NCBI RefSeq assembly: GCF_017591425.1
Contig: NW_024465886.1
Span: 124,001-188,000, forward strand
Reading direction: 5' to 3'
DNA: 64,000 bases
Source of the DNA: Ochotona curzoniae
Lineage: Eukaryota; Chordata; Mammalia; Lagomorpha; Ochotonidae
Shown here one piece after another: positions 1 through 10,400 of the stretch; within the stretch, counting starts at the first letter, position 1, and each line of letters opens with the position of its first letter. The notes under the pieces are model-generated. The model saw nothing but the letters and a program-made list of their open reading frames with translations, was not told where the DNA came from and did no database searches. Position numbers and translations under genes: made by a program.

Positions 1-4
1 TTCT

Positions 5-270
5 TTATCCCATTTATTTATTTATCCTTCGAAAGGTGAGGCAGAACCAGGGGGAGGAGAGCCCTGTTCCTCCTGCTGATGCCTCCACAGATGCCCGCAT
101 TGGCCGCAGCGGGGCCAGGTGAAGCAAGGCCAGGGACTCCCTTCAGTGCTCCCACTGCGAAACACAGGCTCAGGTCTTTGCCATCTCAAGTCCCAAAGGA
201 CTCATCGGCAGGATGTGGAACGGAGCGGAGCGAAAAGGCAGGGACGGATGCAGAACCTCGGAACTGGGCC
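5..270 (-). mobile_element. old degraded C-SINE
   Basis: The block opens with the T/A-rich reversed tail (TTTATTTATTTATC), followed by the GAAAGGTGAGGCAGA and purine segment of a reversed SINE, then a diverged body. The match is weak, so this is probably an old copy. The right end is uncertain. Confidence 0.45.
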
Positions 271-285
271 CCAGCTGTGCCAACG

Positions 286-298
286 GGGGGGGGGGGGG
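286..298 (+). repeat. G homopolymer
   Basis: About 13 consecutive G residues lie just after the degraded SINE body. The run is prone to length variation and sequencing error. No other function is visible. Confidence 0.8.
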
Positions 299-411
299 TC
301 TTCACCACTGGACGCACAGCTCCACTCCTCTAAGCCAACCTTGCTGAAGCTCACACATATGAACACCTAGCAGGCACAGCAGCGCACGGGGACACGGCAT
401 GGCGCTAGGCC

Positions 412-745
412 CCCTCACACTCACCTTCCCGCAGCCTCCCTCCCTCACACTCACCTTCCCGCACCCTCCCTCACACTCACCTTCCCGCAGCCTCCCTCAC
501 ACTCACCTTCCTGCACCCTCCCTCCCTCACACTCACCTTCCCGCACCCTCCCTCACACTCACCTTCCCACAGCCTCCCTCCCTCACACTCACCTTCCCGC
601 AGCCTCCCTCACACTATCTTCCTGCAGCCTCCCTCCCTCACACTCACCTTCCCGCAGCCTGCCTCCCTCACACTCACCTTCCTGCAGCCTCCCTCCCTCA
701 CACTCACCTTCCCGCAGCCTCCCTCACACTACCTTCCTGCAGCCT
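412..745. repeat. 26/30-bp minisatellite, 12 units
   Basis: Twelve units of the form CCCTCACACTCACCTTCCCG plus CAGCCT, alternating between 26 bp and 30 bp depending on an extra CCCT. Ten of the twelve contain ACTCACCTT; units 8 and 12 have lost it. The plus strand stays open for 131 codons only because of this array, so no protein is called. On the minus strand each intact unit reads AAGGTGAGT, a strong 5' splice-site consensus. Confidence 0.95.
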
Positions 746-1035
746 CTGGCTCCCCGGCCTTGTCATATGCATGGCTACTTGCTCACTGGCCTGAAATCAC
801 TCTGTCTTTTCCCTTTTCCCAAACTCCTCACTCATTCTACAAACTCTCGTTTCATCTCCTTCCGCAGTGGAGCCTTCCTTGGCCTTCCGTTCATGGGGAG
901 GGTGCGGGGAGGGAGGACCCGGTCCTAGGTGACCCGAGAAGCCCTAGTGGAGGAGGAAGGAGTGTAAGAGAGTCTCCTGGACTCTGCAGAGGGTTTTTAG
1001 GATGGTAGTTTTGGGAGAATAATTGTGTAACCCCC
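746..1035. other. single-copy sequence, nothing recognised
   Basis: Mixed-composition DNA following the minisatellite. A pyrimidine tract ending in CCGCAG near 869 looks like a 3' splice site, but no coding frame follows it. I see no repeat or gene. Confidence 0.5.
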
Positions 1036-1039
1036 TCAT

Positions 1040-1165
1040 CTGATGCATGCTTTCTCACATCTCACAAACCGTCCTTCTCTGCCTCATCACAGTCACAATT
1101 CTCCAGTTGTCTGTGATAATTTGATTTATGCTCATCTTTCTCGCTGGATTTTAGGAGATTTATGT
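1040..1165. mobile_element. possible ancient L2-like LINE fragment
   Basis: The stretch from the TCACAGTCACAATT motif through TGATAATTTGATTTATGCTC to GGATTTTAGGAG follows the order of words in the L2 3' region as I recall it. Divergence is high, so this is tentative. Confidence 0.3.
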
Positions 1166-1575
1166 TAGCACTAGGAATGAACAGCTGTGTGGCTGGACAA
1201 GCTAGAAAGCTGAGCTTCCTCCAGCTCTGATGTACCTTGCCTCTTGTTGTGTATTTTGTCCAGAATGCTCTTTCCCTAGCCACTACCTTGTCTCGTCCTT
1301 GGAAGCAGCTTTAGACCCGCCTGTAGGGATGGCCACACCAACTAGCTGAGAAGATGCGCCCTGTGGCACAGCATCTAAGTCCCCTTGCCGGCTCAGCCTC
1401 CTGGCTCCCACTTCTGACCCGTTCTGTTTTCCATGCTCTGAAGAGGCACTCCACATCCTCTACTGGCCTAGACGAGCTGGCCATCATGTCCCTGCATGCA
1501 CCTGGACATGCTGTAATCTGCAGAGGCGCAAGGTCAGACCACACAGTCTGCAACTTTCCCTGTGGCCAGGTCTGA
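1166..1575. other. single-copy sequence, nothing recognised
   Basis: No repeat family, RNA or convincing coding frame is visible. Short overlapping frames on both strands lack recognisable domains. Confidence 0.5.
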
Positions 1576-1579
1576 GTCC

Positions 1580-2130
1580 AGTGGTCCAGTCAAGGAATTC
1601 CCCTTTGGTGACCTCAGACTTGACCCTTGCGTGCACCAGCCAGGGCAGGGTCAGGTGGATCTGTCATCTGACCAGCCAACACACATATCGTACAGTAGAT
1701 GGAGCTTCCTCAGTTCTGTCCAGCCCCGTTTCTCACACAAACCTACAGATGCCACAGCCCAGCCCAGACAGCCCACAACAGACCCAGTCCTCATACAGCA
1801 GCGGTTGTCTTGGCCTAGTTGGAATAACCCCCAGTCACCCCCCACCAGGCCAGCTCCCAGCAGCCTAGCCAGGCTCAGCCCACATCCCATCCTCCCATCC
1901 GGCGCTTGTGCACACCTACAGGTGCTGCAGCTTAGCCTGGCCTGACCCGCCTGCAGACCCAGCACTCACTGTGCAAACATGTGCCACCACCTTGTCCAGC
2001 CTGGCCCTCACCTAGCCCTGGTTCTTGGGCTCACCAGTGACAGGTACAGCCTAGCAGAAGAGTGCCCACAGTTCCCCTGCCAGGAATGTTCCCAGCCCTG
2101 GATCTTGTGCCTGCCAGGAGGTACTGTGGC
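1580..2130 (-). mobile_element. GC-rich dispersed repeat (L1 5' UTR- or LTR-like)
   Basis: Read on the minus strand this block shares its word order with 53370-53930. The shared words include an exact 18-mer, CAAGATCCAGGGCTGGGA (here at 2090-2107 on the minus strand), followed by a GGGAA(G)CTGTGGGCA segment and GGTGAG..GAGAACCAGG. Two dispersed copies show it is a repeat. The family is inferred: similar text occurs at lagomorph L1 5' ends as I recall them, but an LTR is not excluded. Confidence 0.6.
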
Positions 2131-2252
2131 CCAGTCTGCCATGACTCACACCTGGCCCAGTTCCAGCCATTGCAGCTATTTGGAGACTGAATCAGCCGTT
2201 GGAAGATCTCTGTCTCTCCCTCCCTGTCACACTGTCTTTCAAATAAATAAAA
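2131..2252 (+). mobile_element. 5'-truncated C-SINE
   Basis: Only the 3' half is present: the CCAGCCATTGCAGCTATTTG segment, GAATCAGC..TTGGAAGATCTC, a CT tract, then CTTTCAAATAAATAAAA. It abuts the GC-rich repeat on the left and another SINE on the right. Confidence 0.8.
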
Positions 2253-2255
2253 CCT

Positions 2256-2590
2256 CAGGGCTGCTGTTGCAGCCTAGAGACCCCTCATCAGGGTAAGCCA
2301 CCTTCTGCAACTGGCGTCCTGTGTGAGTGCTGCTTCCTGTCCTGGCTAGCACACTTCCGAACCAGCCACCTGCTGAGGCACCTGGGAAAGCAGCAGAAGA
2401 TGGCCCAAATGCTTGATCCCCTGCCACCCACATGGGAAACCAGGAAGAAGTTCCCGACTCCTGGCTTTAGCCTGCCACAGCCTCAACCATCACTGACATC
2501 TGGAGAGTGAGCCAGCAGATGCAAGATCTCTCCCTCTGACTCTCCTCCCTCTTTCAGTGCCACTCTGCTGCCAAATAAATACATCTTCAT
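2256..2590 (+). mobile_element. C-SINE, near full length
   Basis: A diverged head (GGGCTGCTGTTGCAGCCTAG) leads into the body (GCACCTGGGAAAGCAGCAGA, CACATGGGAAACCAGGAAGA), then a CT-rich tract and CCAAATAAATACATCTTCA. It is tail-to-tail with the minus-strand SINE that starts a few bases on. Confidence 0.85.
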
Positions 2591-2596
2591 ACATGT

Positions 2597-2865
2597 ATTC
2601 ATTTATTATTTAAAAACAGAAGAGAGGGAAGGGGAGAGGTTTTCCACCTGCTCATTCTTTCCCAAATGCCAGCCACAGGCAGGGCTGCAGCAGATGGAAG
2701 CCAGGAACCAGGAACTCCACCCTGACCTCACGTGTGGGTGTCAGGAAGCCAAGGCATGGGTCATCATGTACTACCAACCAGGATCATCAACAAGACGCAC
2801 CTTGTAGAAAGGAACAGAGCTGCGGGTTCGAGTGCCGACACTCCTCTAAGTGCCCCAAGTGGCAG
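2597..2865 (-). mobile_element. C-SINE, diverged
   Basis: Reversed tail (TTCATTTATTATTTAAAAAC), AGAGAGGGAAGGGGAGAGG purine tract, CCACCTGCTCATTC and GAAGCCAGGAACCAGGAACT, ending near GTTCGAGTGCCGACACTC. It forms an inverted pair with 2256-2590. Confidence 0.8.
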
Positions 2866-2944
2866 TTTATCCGTTCCAATACAACGCCTGCTTTGGTATT
2901 TTGTTTATTTATTAAAAAAAAAAGAAAACAACCTCCTTTTATGG
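2866..2944. other. A/T-rich spacer
   Basis: A short A-rich stretch (including AAAAAAAAAAGAAAAC) between two reversed SINEs. Nothing else is seen. Confidence 0.6.
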
Positions 2945-3572
2945 AAGATTTATCTATTTACTCGAATGTCAGAGGGGCAGAATGTCAAGGGGGCAGAGAT
3001 GAGCTGGGAGAGAGGGTAGTGGAGGGAGAGGGGGTGGTGGGGGAGAGGGGGTGGTGGGGGAGAGGGGGTGGTGGGGGGAGAGGAGGTGGTGGGGGAGAGG
3101 GGGTGGCGGGGGGAGAGGAGGTGGTGGGAGAGAGGGGGTGGCGGGGGGAGAGGGGGTGGGGGGGAGCGGGTGGTGGGGGAAGAGGGGGTGGTGGGAGAGA
3201 GGGGGTGGCGGGGGGAGAGGGGGTGGTGGGGGAGAGGGGGTGGTGGGGGGAGAGGAGGTGGTGGGAGAGAGGGGGTGGTGGGGGGAGAGGGGGTGGGGGG
3301 GGAGCGGGTGGTGGGGGAAGAGGGGGTGCGGGGGTGGGGGAGATCTTCCATCTCCTGGGTGATTCTCCAAATAGCCGTAAGCATCAGAGCTGAGGCAGCC
3401 ACAAACCAGGGTCCATGCCAAAGCCGAGAGTCAGGAACTCCATCTGGGCCTACATGGGTAGGAGGGGTCTAAATGCCCAGGCCACCGTCTGCTCCTGGAA
3501 CACTGGAACTCGAACTGACACGAACACTACGTATGGTGACTGAACTAGCCGAGCCACAACACTAAACCTGAT
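2945..3572 (-). mobile_element. C-SINE with an expanded purine tract
   Basis: The reversed tail and GATTTATCTATTTACTCGAA lie at the left edge. The normal short GAGAGAGA tract is replaced by about 345 bp of G-rich repeat (2998-3342). The SINE then resumes with GATCTTCCATCTCCTGGGTG, AGGAACTCCATCTGGGCCTA and the head around GAACTCGAACTGACACGAAC. Both flanking halves are clearly SINE, so the array grew inside it. Confidence 0.85.
2998..3342 (+). repeat. G-rich minisatellite, 16-18 bp units
   Basis: About 19 units of the type GAGAGGGGGTGGTGGGG. A higher-order period of 137 bp is visible because AGAGGAGGTGGTGGGAGAGA occurs at 3114 and again at 3251, with the same order of variants after each. Many GGG runs make G-quadruplex formation plausible. 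Open frames on both strands come from the low stop-codon content. Confidence 0.95.
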
Positions 3573-5395
3573 AGGTCTCATTTTAATACCCTTAGAAATT
3601 AGCTAAATCCCCAGTTAATATATAGGCTGCCTATCCAAACCAAGGTCACCAGAGCTGTAAATTTCATTTTGAAATGTCAAGGAAAACAACCAGTACATTT
3701 GCTAGATAGCTTGGACACTAAAATATATAACCTGATTTGGCTAATCGCATGTGCATCTAATAAGCCTCAAAATATTCTCTTCAACCAAAAAAGGAAGAAA
3801 AAAAAACAGTAAAAAGACATCACTGAAAAATTACTGCGGTTCATTAAAACATAAAATGTACTATTCACCCCCAAAAAGAGTTTACTAATAAAAATAAGCA
3901 GACTTGTGAGCCACTCTCTATTATTGAGTTTTATTTATGGAGTTCTATGCTATTACTTCGGAAAAGTAGTGAAAATAAGATGGCAGTAAACTGGCAAGCA
4001 AAAATATATCTAGGGTCTATTTGAAATTTGAGCAGCATTTGGAATTCAGCTGCCCTGAGACTTCTTACAAGGTCAAGGATAAAGCTGACACAAGAGTACG
4101 CCCAACCAGGAGCTCAGATTCAGCAGGGAACCGTTTGGAAAGGAGAAGGGAAGACAGAAATGAATCCAATGCATCTCAATGTACCACCTGCAGTTCCAGT
4201 TAGGGCACGGTTCCCCGAACAAGCCATCCAACAGAACAACATGGCCATTACAGAGGGCCCCAGATAAATCCTAATATTTATTCATGGGATATGCCTGTGA
4301 CGGGCACCGTGGGAAGAACAATCCGGGATGTCCTGACCTGATGAGAAATAAACCAGGATCCTGCAGCTAACTTTTCTTGTCATCCTTCCGGGTCCCTTTA
4401 CAGCGAAACATCAGTCATCCAAGATGACCTCATGTATTTTGAACTTCAAAATGCTTATCTTTTACCAATCTTTATGCATTACTCACACAGCTAAAATATT
4501 GGAATAGATTCACCTTTCAAATATATTCCAAAAGAGGGGAAAAATAACTTTTGAAGCTAGGACCAGACTGACTCACCAGATAATCAAACTTTTCCAAAGA
4601 AATCTCAAGTTTATATGACTCGGGAAGGTGGCAACACGGTTGGCAAGAGGATGCTGACACCCTGAAGCCTTCAATGAGGGGCAGAGCCTCATGGGAGCAT
4701 CTCTGGTTTAACTTGGACAACATCCAATCACGGATGAGACAATAGTTTTGGCAAGGTATAATGTTACCAGTAGGTCCATGTTCAAAAAGTTCCCCACCCT
4801 CGCTGACTTTGAAGAGACACAGTTTAATGCCGAGCGGAACTTTCCAAGGTCACTGTTTGCATTTCATTGGGAACCCAAGCTTGAAGGAAAAAACTCAGCA
4901 GGATTTTTTTTCAGCTGTAAGATACACAAATTAATGAAGCAGGAAGGGTTCAACTTAACTGTGTACATGCATGTATGTGGTATGTTCACACACAAACACA
5001 CACGCACACCTGACCACTCCTAGGCTTAGAGAAGAGGGTGGAAAATACAACTGAAGTAAGATAGGGCAGAGTCTAAAGTTGAGCTGGATCCCTGTGGTTA
5101 AAGATCACGAATATTATTAACAAGAAATGAGAAGGGTGTGTAAGCAAAAGAAACAAGGTGAGAGTGTAGACAAATACATGGAACTGACGCTTCTTCAACT
5201 GTGGGAGGGCTTGAAAAACTGTTTCTGAACCTCAGCCCAAATACACAGATGTAGTAGACAGAAGACGGCATCCACGCGTTGGCCTTTGCACCAACATGCT
5301 GGGGATTTTTTTAAATAGCAAAGCTGTACTTGCTGACTGATCTGAATTACAATCCTTTTGATGTGTAGTTTGGGGGAAATAATGCAGAACCTGTG

Positions 5396-5397
<2 letters not shown>
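3573..5397. other. single-copy AT-rich sequence
   Basis: No SINE, LINE or tandem repeat is recognised apart from short A runs. Short frames at 4028-4267 and 4748-5023 have no recognisable domains and no support as genes. Confidence 0.5.

Positions 5398-5429
<32 letters not shown>
5398..5429. repeat. (AC)16 microsatellite
   Basis: An uninterrupted AC dinucleotide run of 32 bp. The sequence to its right resembles a reversed SINE body, so the run may sit in the position of the SINE purine tract. Confidence 0.97.
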
Positions 5430-5431
<2 letters not shown>

Positions 5432-5434
5432 AAT

Positions 5435-5515
5435 GCTTCCAATAGCCAGAGTTGGATCAGACCAAAGCCAGGAATCCAGAGCCCAGCCCGGATCTCAGCA
5501 CAGGCCTAGAGCCAG
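5435..5515 (-). mobile_element. possible C-SINE body fragment
   Basis: The words CAATAGCCAGAGTTGGATCA and ACCAAAGCCAGGAATCCAGA follow the reversed SINE body order (GCCAGAGCTG.. then AAGCCAGGA). Both ends are unclear. Confidence 0.45.
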
Positions 5516-6790
5516 GTCAGCCGCTGCCAGCCTCTCTGCCTGCTCGAGCGCCAAGCTCGGGACTGAAGCTGCGCTCTCCGGGCGCGGAGGTGGGCAGGCC
5601 CCATTCACTCCCTGTTGTAAAGCAAACGCTGCTGCTTCAGATGCACCTGCCTGCACAGCAGCCCACGTGCACCGTCGCTGCTCGGCTGACCTCGGCATCA
5701 ACGTGGCTTTACAAGCACATGGCATTTTAATAACATGGACAAGGCTCTTGGGACTCTCTGACCCTCCCCAGGAACAGCAGAAAAAACCCACACTTGGAAA
5801 GTACACAGAAGCAGAGCACGGCGGAGAGAAAAACGACACACTCATCAAACCTCGTGAGGAGGAAAGTGCAGTCACAAGAGGCCAGGATGCAAACAGAGCG
5901 CTGAGTGCATGACCGACCCGAGCTCGGCCAGCTTGGTTCTAAGCTGAAACGCCCCTCCCCTGGAACTCCAGCTTGTAAATAGATTTATGGCTGCTCAGAC
6001 TCAGAATACTGGATACTTTTTTTAAAAACAAAAAACACTTAGTCATTGTTCCTGGTGAGCCAGTTTTGCAAGAGTTAAGCTAATCCCTTGCATAAAGCTA
6101 AAAATACTTGGCCAGAAAACTTAGCAAAGGGGGTCACATTCTTGACCTCAAGGTTAGCTAATCTCACTCAGGCTGCTGCAGAATTTCAGCCTTGTCTCCA
6201 GGGTACACTGCTTATGCTGTGAGGGCAAGGTGCAGGCCTGCGGTGGGGCTCCTCTGCCATTCCTGCGTGACCTGTGGAAGCTCCCTTCCGCATGCCCTCT
6301 TTGCTGCACCAGCCCGGAGCACTGAGGCACAGGGACAGCTTACTCAAGTTGAGGTTTTCAAATCAGATGTGCCAGCTTTTCCTAAACTCTGCGGATAAAG
6401 AATTGTAAAGCAACTAGTGAAATCTAACACCAGTGCCCCCCACCCTGGGTTGAAAACTGCCAATGGGCAAGAAGACCCCAGAGGCTCTGAACCAGGGCCT
6501 GAGGCAGAGTCTATTGGGAAAGGAGCTACTCTAAGCAGCTGTCAGAGAACTTGACTTGAAACACTGATTTCCTGTTGTACAACTATTTATTCTCAGATTA
6601 CATTTTATAGATCAGTCTAAAAATAGCAAGCTTCTCTGAGAACTAAGATTGAGAAAAATATCAGTTGCTCATATTACAGAGGAATGATGTCAAGGCTGGA
6701 GAAGAGAGCCTTTGTGGCAGGGAGAACTCAGCTTTGTTTGGGTGGGCTTGCATGTTCCCCCTCAGTCTGACTGACAAATAAATAAATATA
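5516..6790. other. single-copy sequence, GC-rich on the left
   Basis: 5516-5720 is GC-rich with several CpGs, and the rest is average. The 159-codon frame at 5433-5912 is matched by an equally open antisense frame and has no recognisable domain, so no gene is called. Confidence 0.5.
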
Positions 6791-6794
6791 TCTC

Positions 6795-6865
6795 TTATAT
6801 ACATAATGGATTTTATATACATGCATAAAAATATATATATAGATACACATATATATGTATATATC
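6795..6865. repeat. AT-rich (TA/ATAC) microsatellite
   Basis: Imperfect TATATA and ATACACATATATATG repeats lie directly left of a reversed SINE tail. They may have arisen from that tail. Confidence 0.8.
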
Positions 6866-6867
6866 TT

Positions 6868-7112
6868 TTTAAAAATCCATTTTCATTTTATTTGGAAGGC
6901 AGACGCAGAGCTCTATCTGATTTCCCCCCCAATGCCTGTAGCAGTTGAGGATGGGCCAGGCCGAAGACCCAGAGCCATCCCCTGCTGCCTCCCAAGGTGT
7001 GTTAGCAGGTAGCCGGAACAGGAAGTGGAGTCCAGGCTTGACGCCGACACAGTATGTGGGCACCCAGGGCGATCGTCAGGGTCACACTCTAACCACACCA
7101 TGCGAGGCATGT
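6868..7112 (-). mobile_element. C-SINE, diverged
   Basis: Reversed tail TTTTCATTTTATTTGGAAGG, CAGACGCAGAGCTC, the body around GGGCCAGGCCGAAGACCCAG, GGAACAGGAAGTGGAGTCCA, and a head near CTCTAACCACACCATGCGAG. Confidence 0.75.
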
Positions 7113-8610
7113 GCCACAGTGGGTAACATCTCGTTAGGCACCAAGAAAACCTTCCTTTCTCCTGCAGACATTGGCATTGAAAAAAAAAAAAGAAACAACA
7201 ACACTGCCCTGGGCACCAACCCCTTGAGAGTTCTTCCCATGCTGCTTGTTTAGCAAATGGGGAAATATGTGCCGTGACTCTGGCCCTCTCTCCTGACTCA
7301 CAGACACCAATCAGAAAGTAACGCCTTGTGGCTCTGACGAGGACAGACCAGGCCCTGGACTACAGAGCGGGGCAGAATGGAGCAAAGAGAGCAGAGCCAG
7401 GGCAAGGGCCACCCAGAGGGCGACTGGCGCGAATGCCCTCTGGCAGGAGACGTTTTTGTTTCGGGCAGTGTTGTGGGCAAGAATGGACCAATCAGAGACA
7501 AGCCATCTGTGGCAGTGTTTCTCTGAGATGTCCATGAAAATCCCCATCGTCACCTTCTGGGAAGCTTAGAATGTCACCATTGTGCCCCATCTCAATCCAG
7601 GGACCGGCAAATCTAAGAGGAAGAACTTAGTACATAACCCTCATCTACTCTCGTGGAGTAACGACACAGAAGAGATCGTCCATGTAAACCCATCACACAC
7701 GAGCGCGCAGCTATTTGCGTCCTTGTACTCATCAGGAGAGAGGAGGTGAACGCGGGGCCAGCGTGGGGGCTGGGAGGGAGTGCTTGGCAAAAAGAACACG
7801 CACACATAAGCCTCAGGAGTGCTGCCAGGCGGCACCCCTCGCCACAGCCACAGCCGGTCGCTTAAACCCTTGTGCCAGGACGCACGGGGGCTCCATCAAG
7901 CAGTCACTCTGGGCCTTGCTCTCCAGATCCCTAAGACTGACATGAACAGCCACGGTCAACAACCGAGTCCAACCATGAGGAGGAACACTGGGACACTGGC
8001 AGGAGATCTGGGCGTTGTCAAAGGAGATGTGAGCTCGGCTCAGAGGAGCTGCCTTCCGATGCTCGTATCTCAGGCATGAACTTTATTCCTCATGTCCCTT
8101 ATTGTAGAGCAAGATTGAGAAGCACAAGGAAATAGCTCCTGTATGTCTCACATTAACTTGGCACCATCCATCAGCCTGGTTAGCAGACGTCCTTCACAAT
8201 CTCTGTGAGTGCATAAGGCTTACAGTTCAGTTTCAAAATATTTCATACTATTGGATGGGGGAAGGGTTTGGAATAAAGTGATTTCTGCAAAAGCAAGCAT
8301 TCTTTGAGACTGGATCCTCGCTTTCCATCTGGTTGCATGGGGACCTGGAGGGGCCAGCTGCACGGCACGCTGCCTCTGTGGCAGTACTGGACAGCAGCTC
8401 TGCATCTCTGGGGCCACCATGCACCTCCCAACGCCAAGGGATTGGTCAGGGTGGCAGTCCATGCTGGAACACCCCGTCAGAAGGTCACTCAGTACCCTCC
8501 CTCGTCTGCATTCCGTAACCACCTGCCCTGGAGGAGGCCATTGGTAATCTTCTGTTTTACTGGTCATAGCCCTGCCATTTTGAAAGTGCTCTGTTTCTTA
8601 TCTTTTCTTT
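7113..8610. other. single-copy sequence, nothing recognised
   Basis: No interspersed repeat family or RNA gene is identified by eye. Overlapping frames on both strands (for example 8220-8567 minus against 8304-8615 plus) show no domain and look like chance. Confidence 0.5.
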
Positions 8611-8933
8611 TTTAAGATTTTTTTTTTTATTATTGGAAAGGTGGATATACAGAGAGGAGAGACAGAGAGGAAGATCTTCCGTCCGATGATTCACTCCCCA
8701 AGTGAGCGCAACGGCCGGTGCTGTGCCGATCCAAAACCAGGAGCCAGGAACTTCCTCCAGGTCTCCTACACGGGTGCAGGGTCCCAAGGCTTTGGGCCGT
8801 CCTCGACTGCTTTCCCGGGCCACAGGCAGGGAGCTGGATGGGAAGCGGGCTGCTGGGATTAGAACCGGCGCCCATATGGGATCCCGGGTGTGCAAGGCGA
8901 GGACCTTAACCACTGCGCCACCATGCTGGGCCC
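8611..8933 (-). mobile_element. C-SINE, young full-length copy
   Basis: All modules are present: the T-rich reversed tail, GGATATACAGAGAGGAGAGA, GATCTTCCGTCCGATGATTC, the body with CCTCGACTGCTTTCCCGGGC, GGCGCCCATATGGGATCCCG, and the head ending GCTGGGCCC. Low divergence from the other young copies suggests recent insertion. No convincing target-site duplication is seen. Confidence 0.95.
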
Positions 8934-8955
8934 GAGACTTAAGTTCTTATTGAAA

Positions 8956-9283
8956 GAATGGAGAGAAAGAGAAGAAAGGAAGAAAAAGAAGGAAGGAAAG
9001 AAAGAAAAAGAGGAGGGGTCAGAGAGAAGGAAGGAGGGAAGGAGGGAGGGAGGGAAGGAGGGAAGGAGGGAAGGAGGGAGGGAAGGAGGGAGGGATGGAT
9101 GGAGGGAGGGAGGGATGGAGGGAGGGATGGATGGAGGCAGGGAGGGAGGGAGGGATGGAGGGAGGGAGGGAGTGAGGGAGTGAGGGAAGGAGGGAAGGAG
9201 GGAGGGAGGGAGGGAAGGAGTGAGGGAAGGAGGGAAGGAGGGAAGGAGGGAGGGAGAGAGGGAGGGAGGGAGGAAGGATGGGA
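8956..9283 (+). repeat. polypurine array (GGAA/GGGA tetranucleotides)
   Basis: About 330 bp built from GGAAGGAGGGA and GGGATGGATGG units, almost entirely purine on the plus strand. It follows CTTATTGAAAGAATGGAGAG, which may be the remains of a reversed SINE tail. Open frames rich in Gly/Glu/Arg (plus) and Ser/Leu/Pro (minus) are composition artefacts. Confidence 0.95.
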
Positions 9284-10107
9284 GAGAAGCAGGCTACCCA
9301 TGGAGCCCCAGCCCTCGCTGCCATCTGCCAGAGACAGAGAAGCAGGGATGTGTTGTGTTCCTGTCCTGAGAAGCCAATGACTCAGCCCAACTGTGCAGAC
9401 ATGGAGCAGCAGCTGCCATTTCTGAACATCCAAAGAGCTAAAAAGGGTTCATTGTATCCTCCTGAAATCTGCTCCCATGCCTGTGCTTTCTGTCTGGATC
9501 AATGCTGCCATGAGGCTTGCCAAGTCCAACCAACTGTACCACCCAGATCGCTGTGTAAGCCCTTTTTCATCTCAGTGCCACCCCCTCAGTTCAACATCAC
9601 ATGCACTGAAGCCATCTCGGCTGGCGAGCCTTAACCCCAGGAATTCACTTTCCAAACAGGGTTCAGCAGAATTAACTCGAGGCACAGTTCTTCATGTCTT
9701 CCTCAATTAACCATCTCCGTAAAGTGTGTCAGTGTGTCTTACTATCAGCTAGACAAAATACCAATTTGTAGTATGGCTTCGAAAGCCAGAGCCTCCAGGA
9801 GCTGCACCAGGCTGCCCCACCTGGCTGCCGTTTCTCCATCAGCCTTACATCTCTCTGAAGCTGTCAGTAGTTTCCTGAGCTTTGGTCTGTTTTATTTGGG
9901 ATGTTTTTCCACCTAAAATGCCACTTCCCTGTTTACCTGGAGAAAGGTGCATCTAGTTTAGTCATAAACTCTTCCTTTATCAAATTGCTGCTGGTTCTCA
10001 TCTACATGATTAAAAACTCGCACACATGCACTCACACATCACACATCACACGATTCTCTTCTTAGGATCGTTTCTGCTTAGTGCCTCCGAATATACCACA
10101 TGAAAAC
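9284..10107. other. single-copy sequence, nothing recognised
   Basis: No repeat family is recognised, except a short imperfect CACACATCACACATCACACG run near 10031-10050. No gene is called. Confidence 0.5.
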
Positions 10108-10400
10108 TATACTAGCTCATTTGTCACTACTATAATGAAATACTTGAAGTAGTCTAAGAAAAAACGGGTTCATTTTGCCTCATGATTCTGAAAGTCCAAG
10201 GTCTAGGGTCTTCTTCTGAGACAGGACTTGTTACCTGCACACAGGTAGCAGAGGACAGTGTGTGTCAAGACAAGATGTGCATGAGCGTGTCGGTCTCCAT
10301 GTCTCCATCGGCTTATAAAGCCACCAGGATTCAATCATGGGGTCTAACTTTACAACTTCTACTCTTAATCACTTCTATAAGTCCTCACATATAGAAACCC
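10108..10400 (-). mobile_element. MaLR-type LTR fragment (MLT1/MST-like)
   Basis: Reading left to right the order is that of a reversed MaLR LTR: TTTGTCACTACTATAATGAA, a GGGTTCATTTTGCCTCATGA..TCTGAAAGTCCAAGG block, then CTTATAAAGCCACCAGGATT. It is an old, non-coding endogenous retroviral LTR remnant with no internal genes. Confidence 0.65.

Noticed and set aside
399..794. 131-codon Leu/Thr/Pro-rich frame
   Set aside because: It is the translation of the 26/30-bp minisatellite.
2734..3472. Long open frames rich in Gly, Trp, Arg (plus) or Ser, Pro, Leu (minus)
   Set aside because: They run through the G-rich minisatellite. All frames on both strands are open because the unit lacks stop codons.
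5433..5912. 159-codon frame in GC-rich sequence
   Set aside because: An antisense frame is equally open, there is no domain, and part overlaps a SINE-like fragment. GC-rich DNA has few stops.
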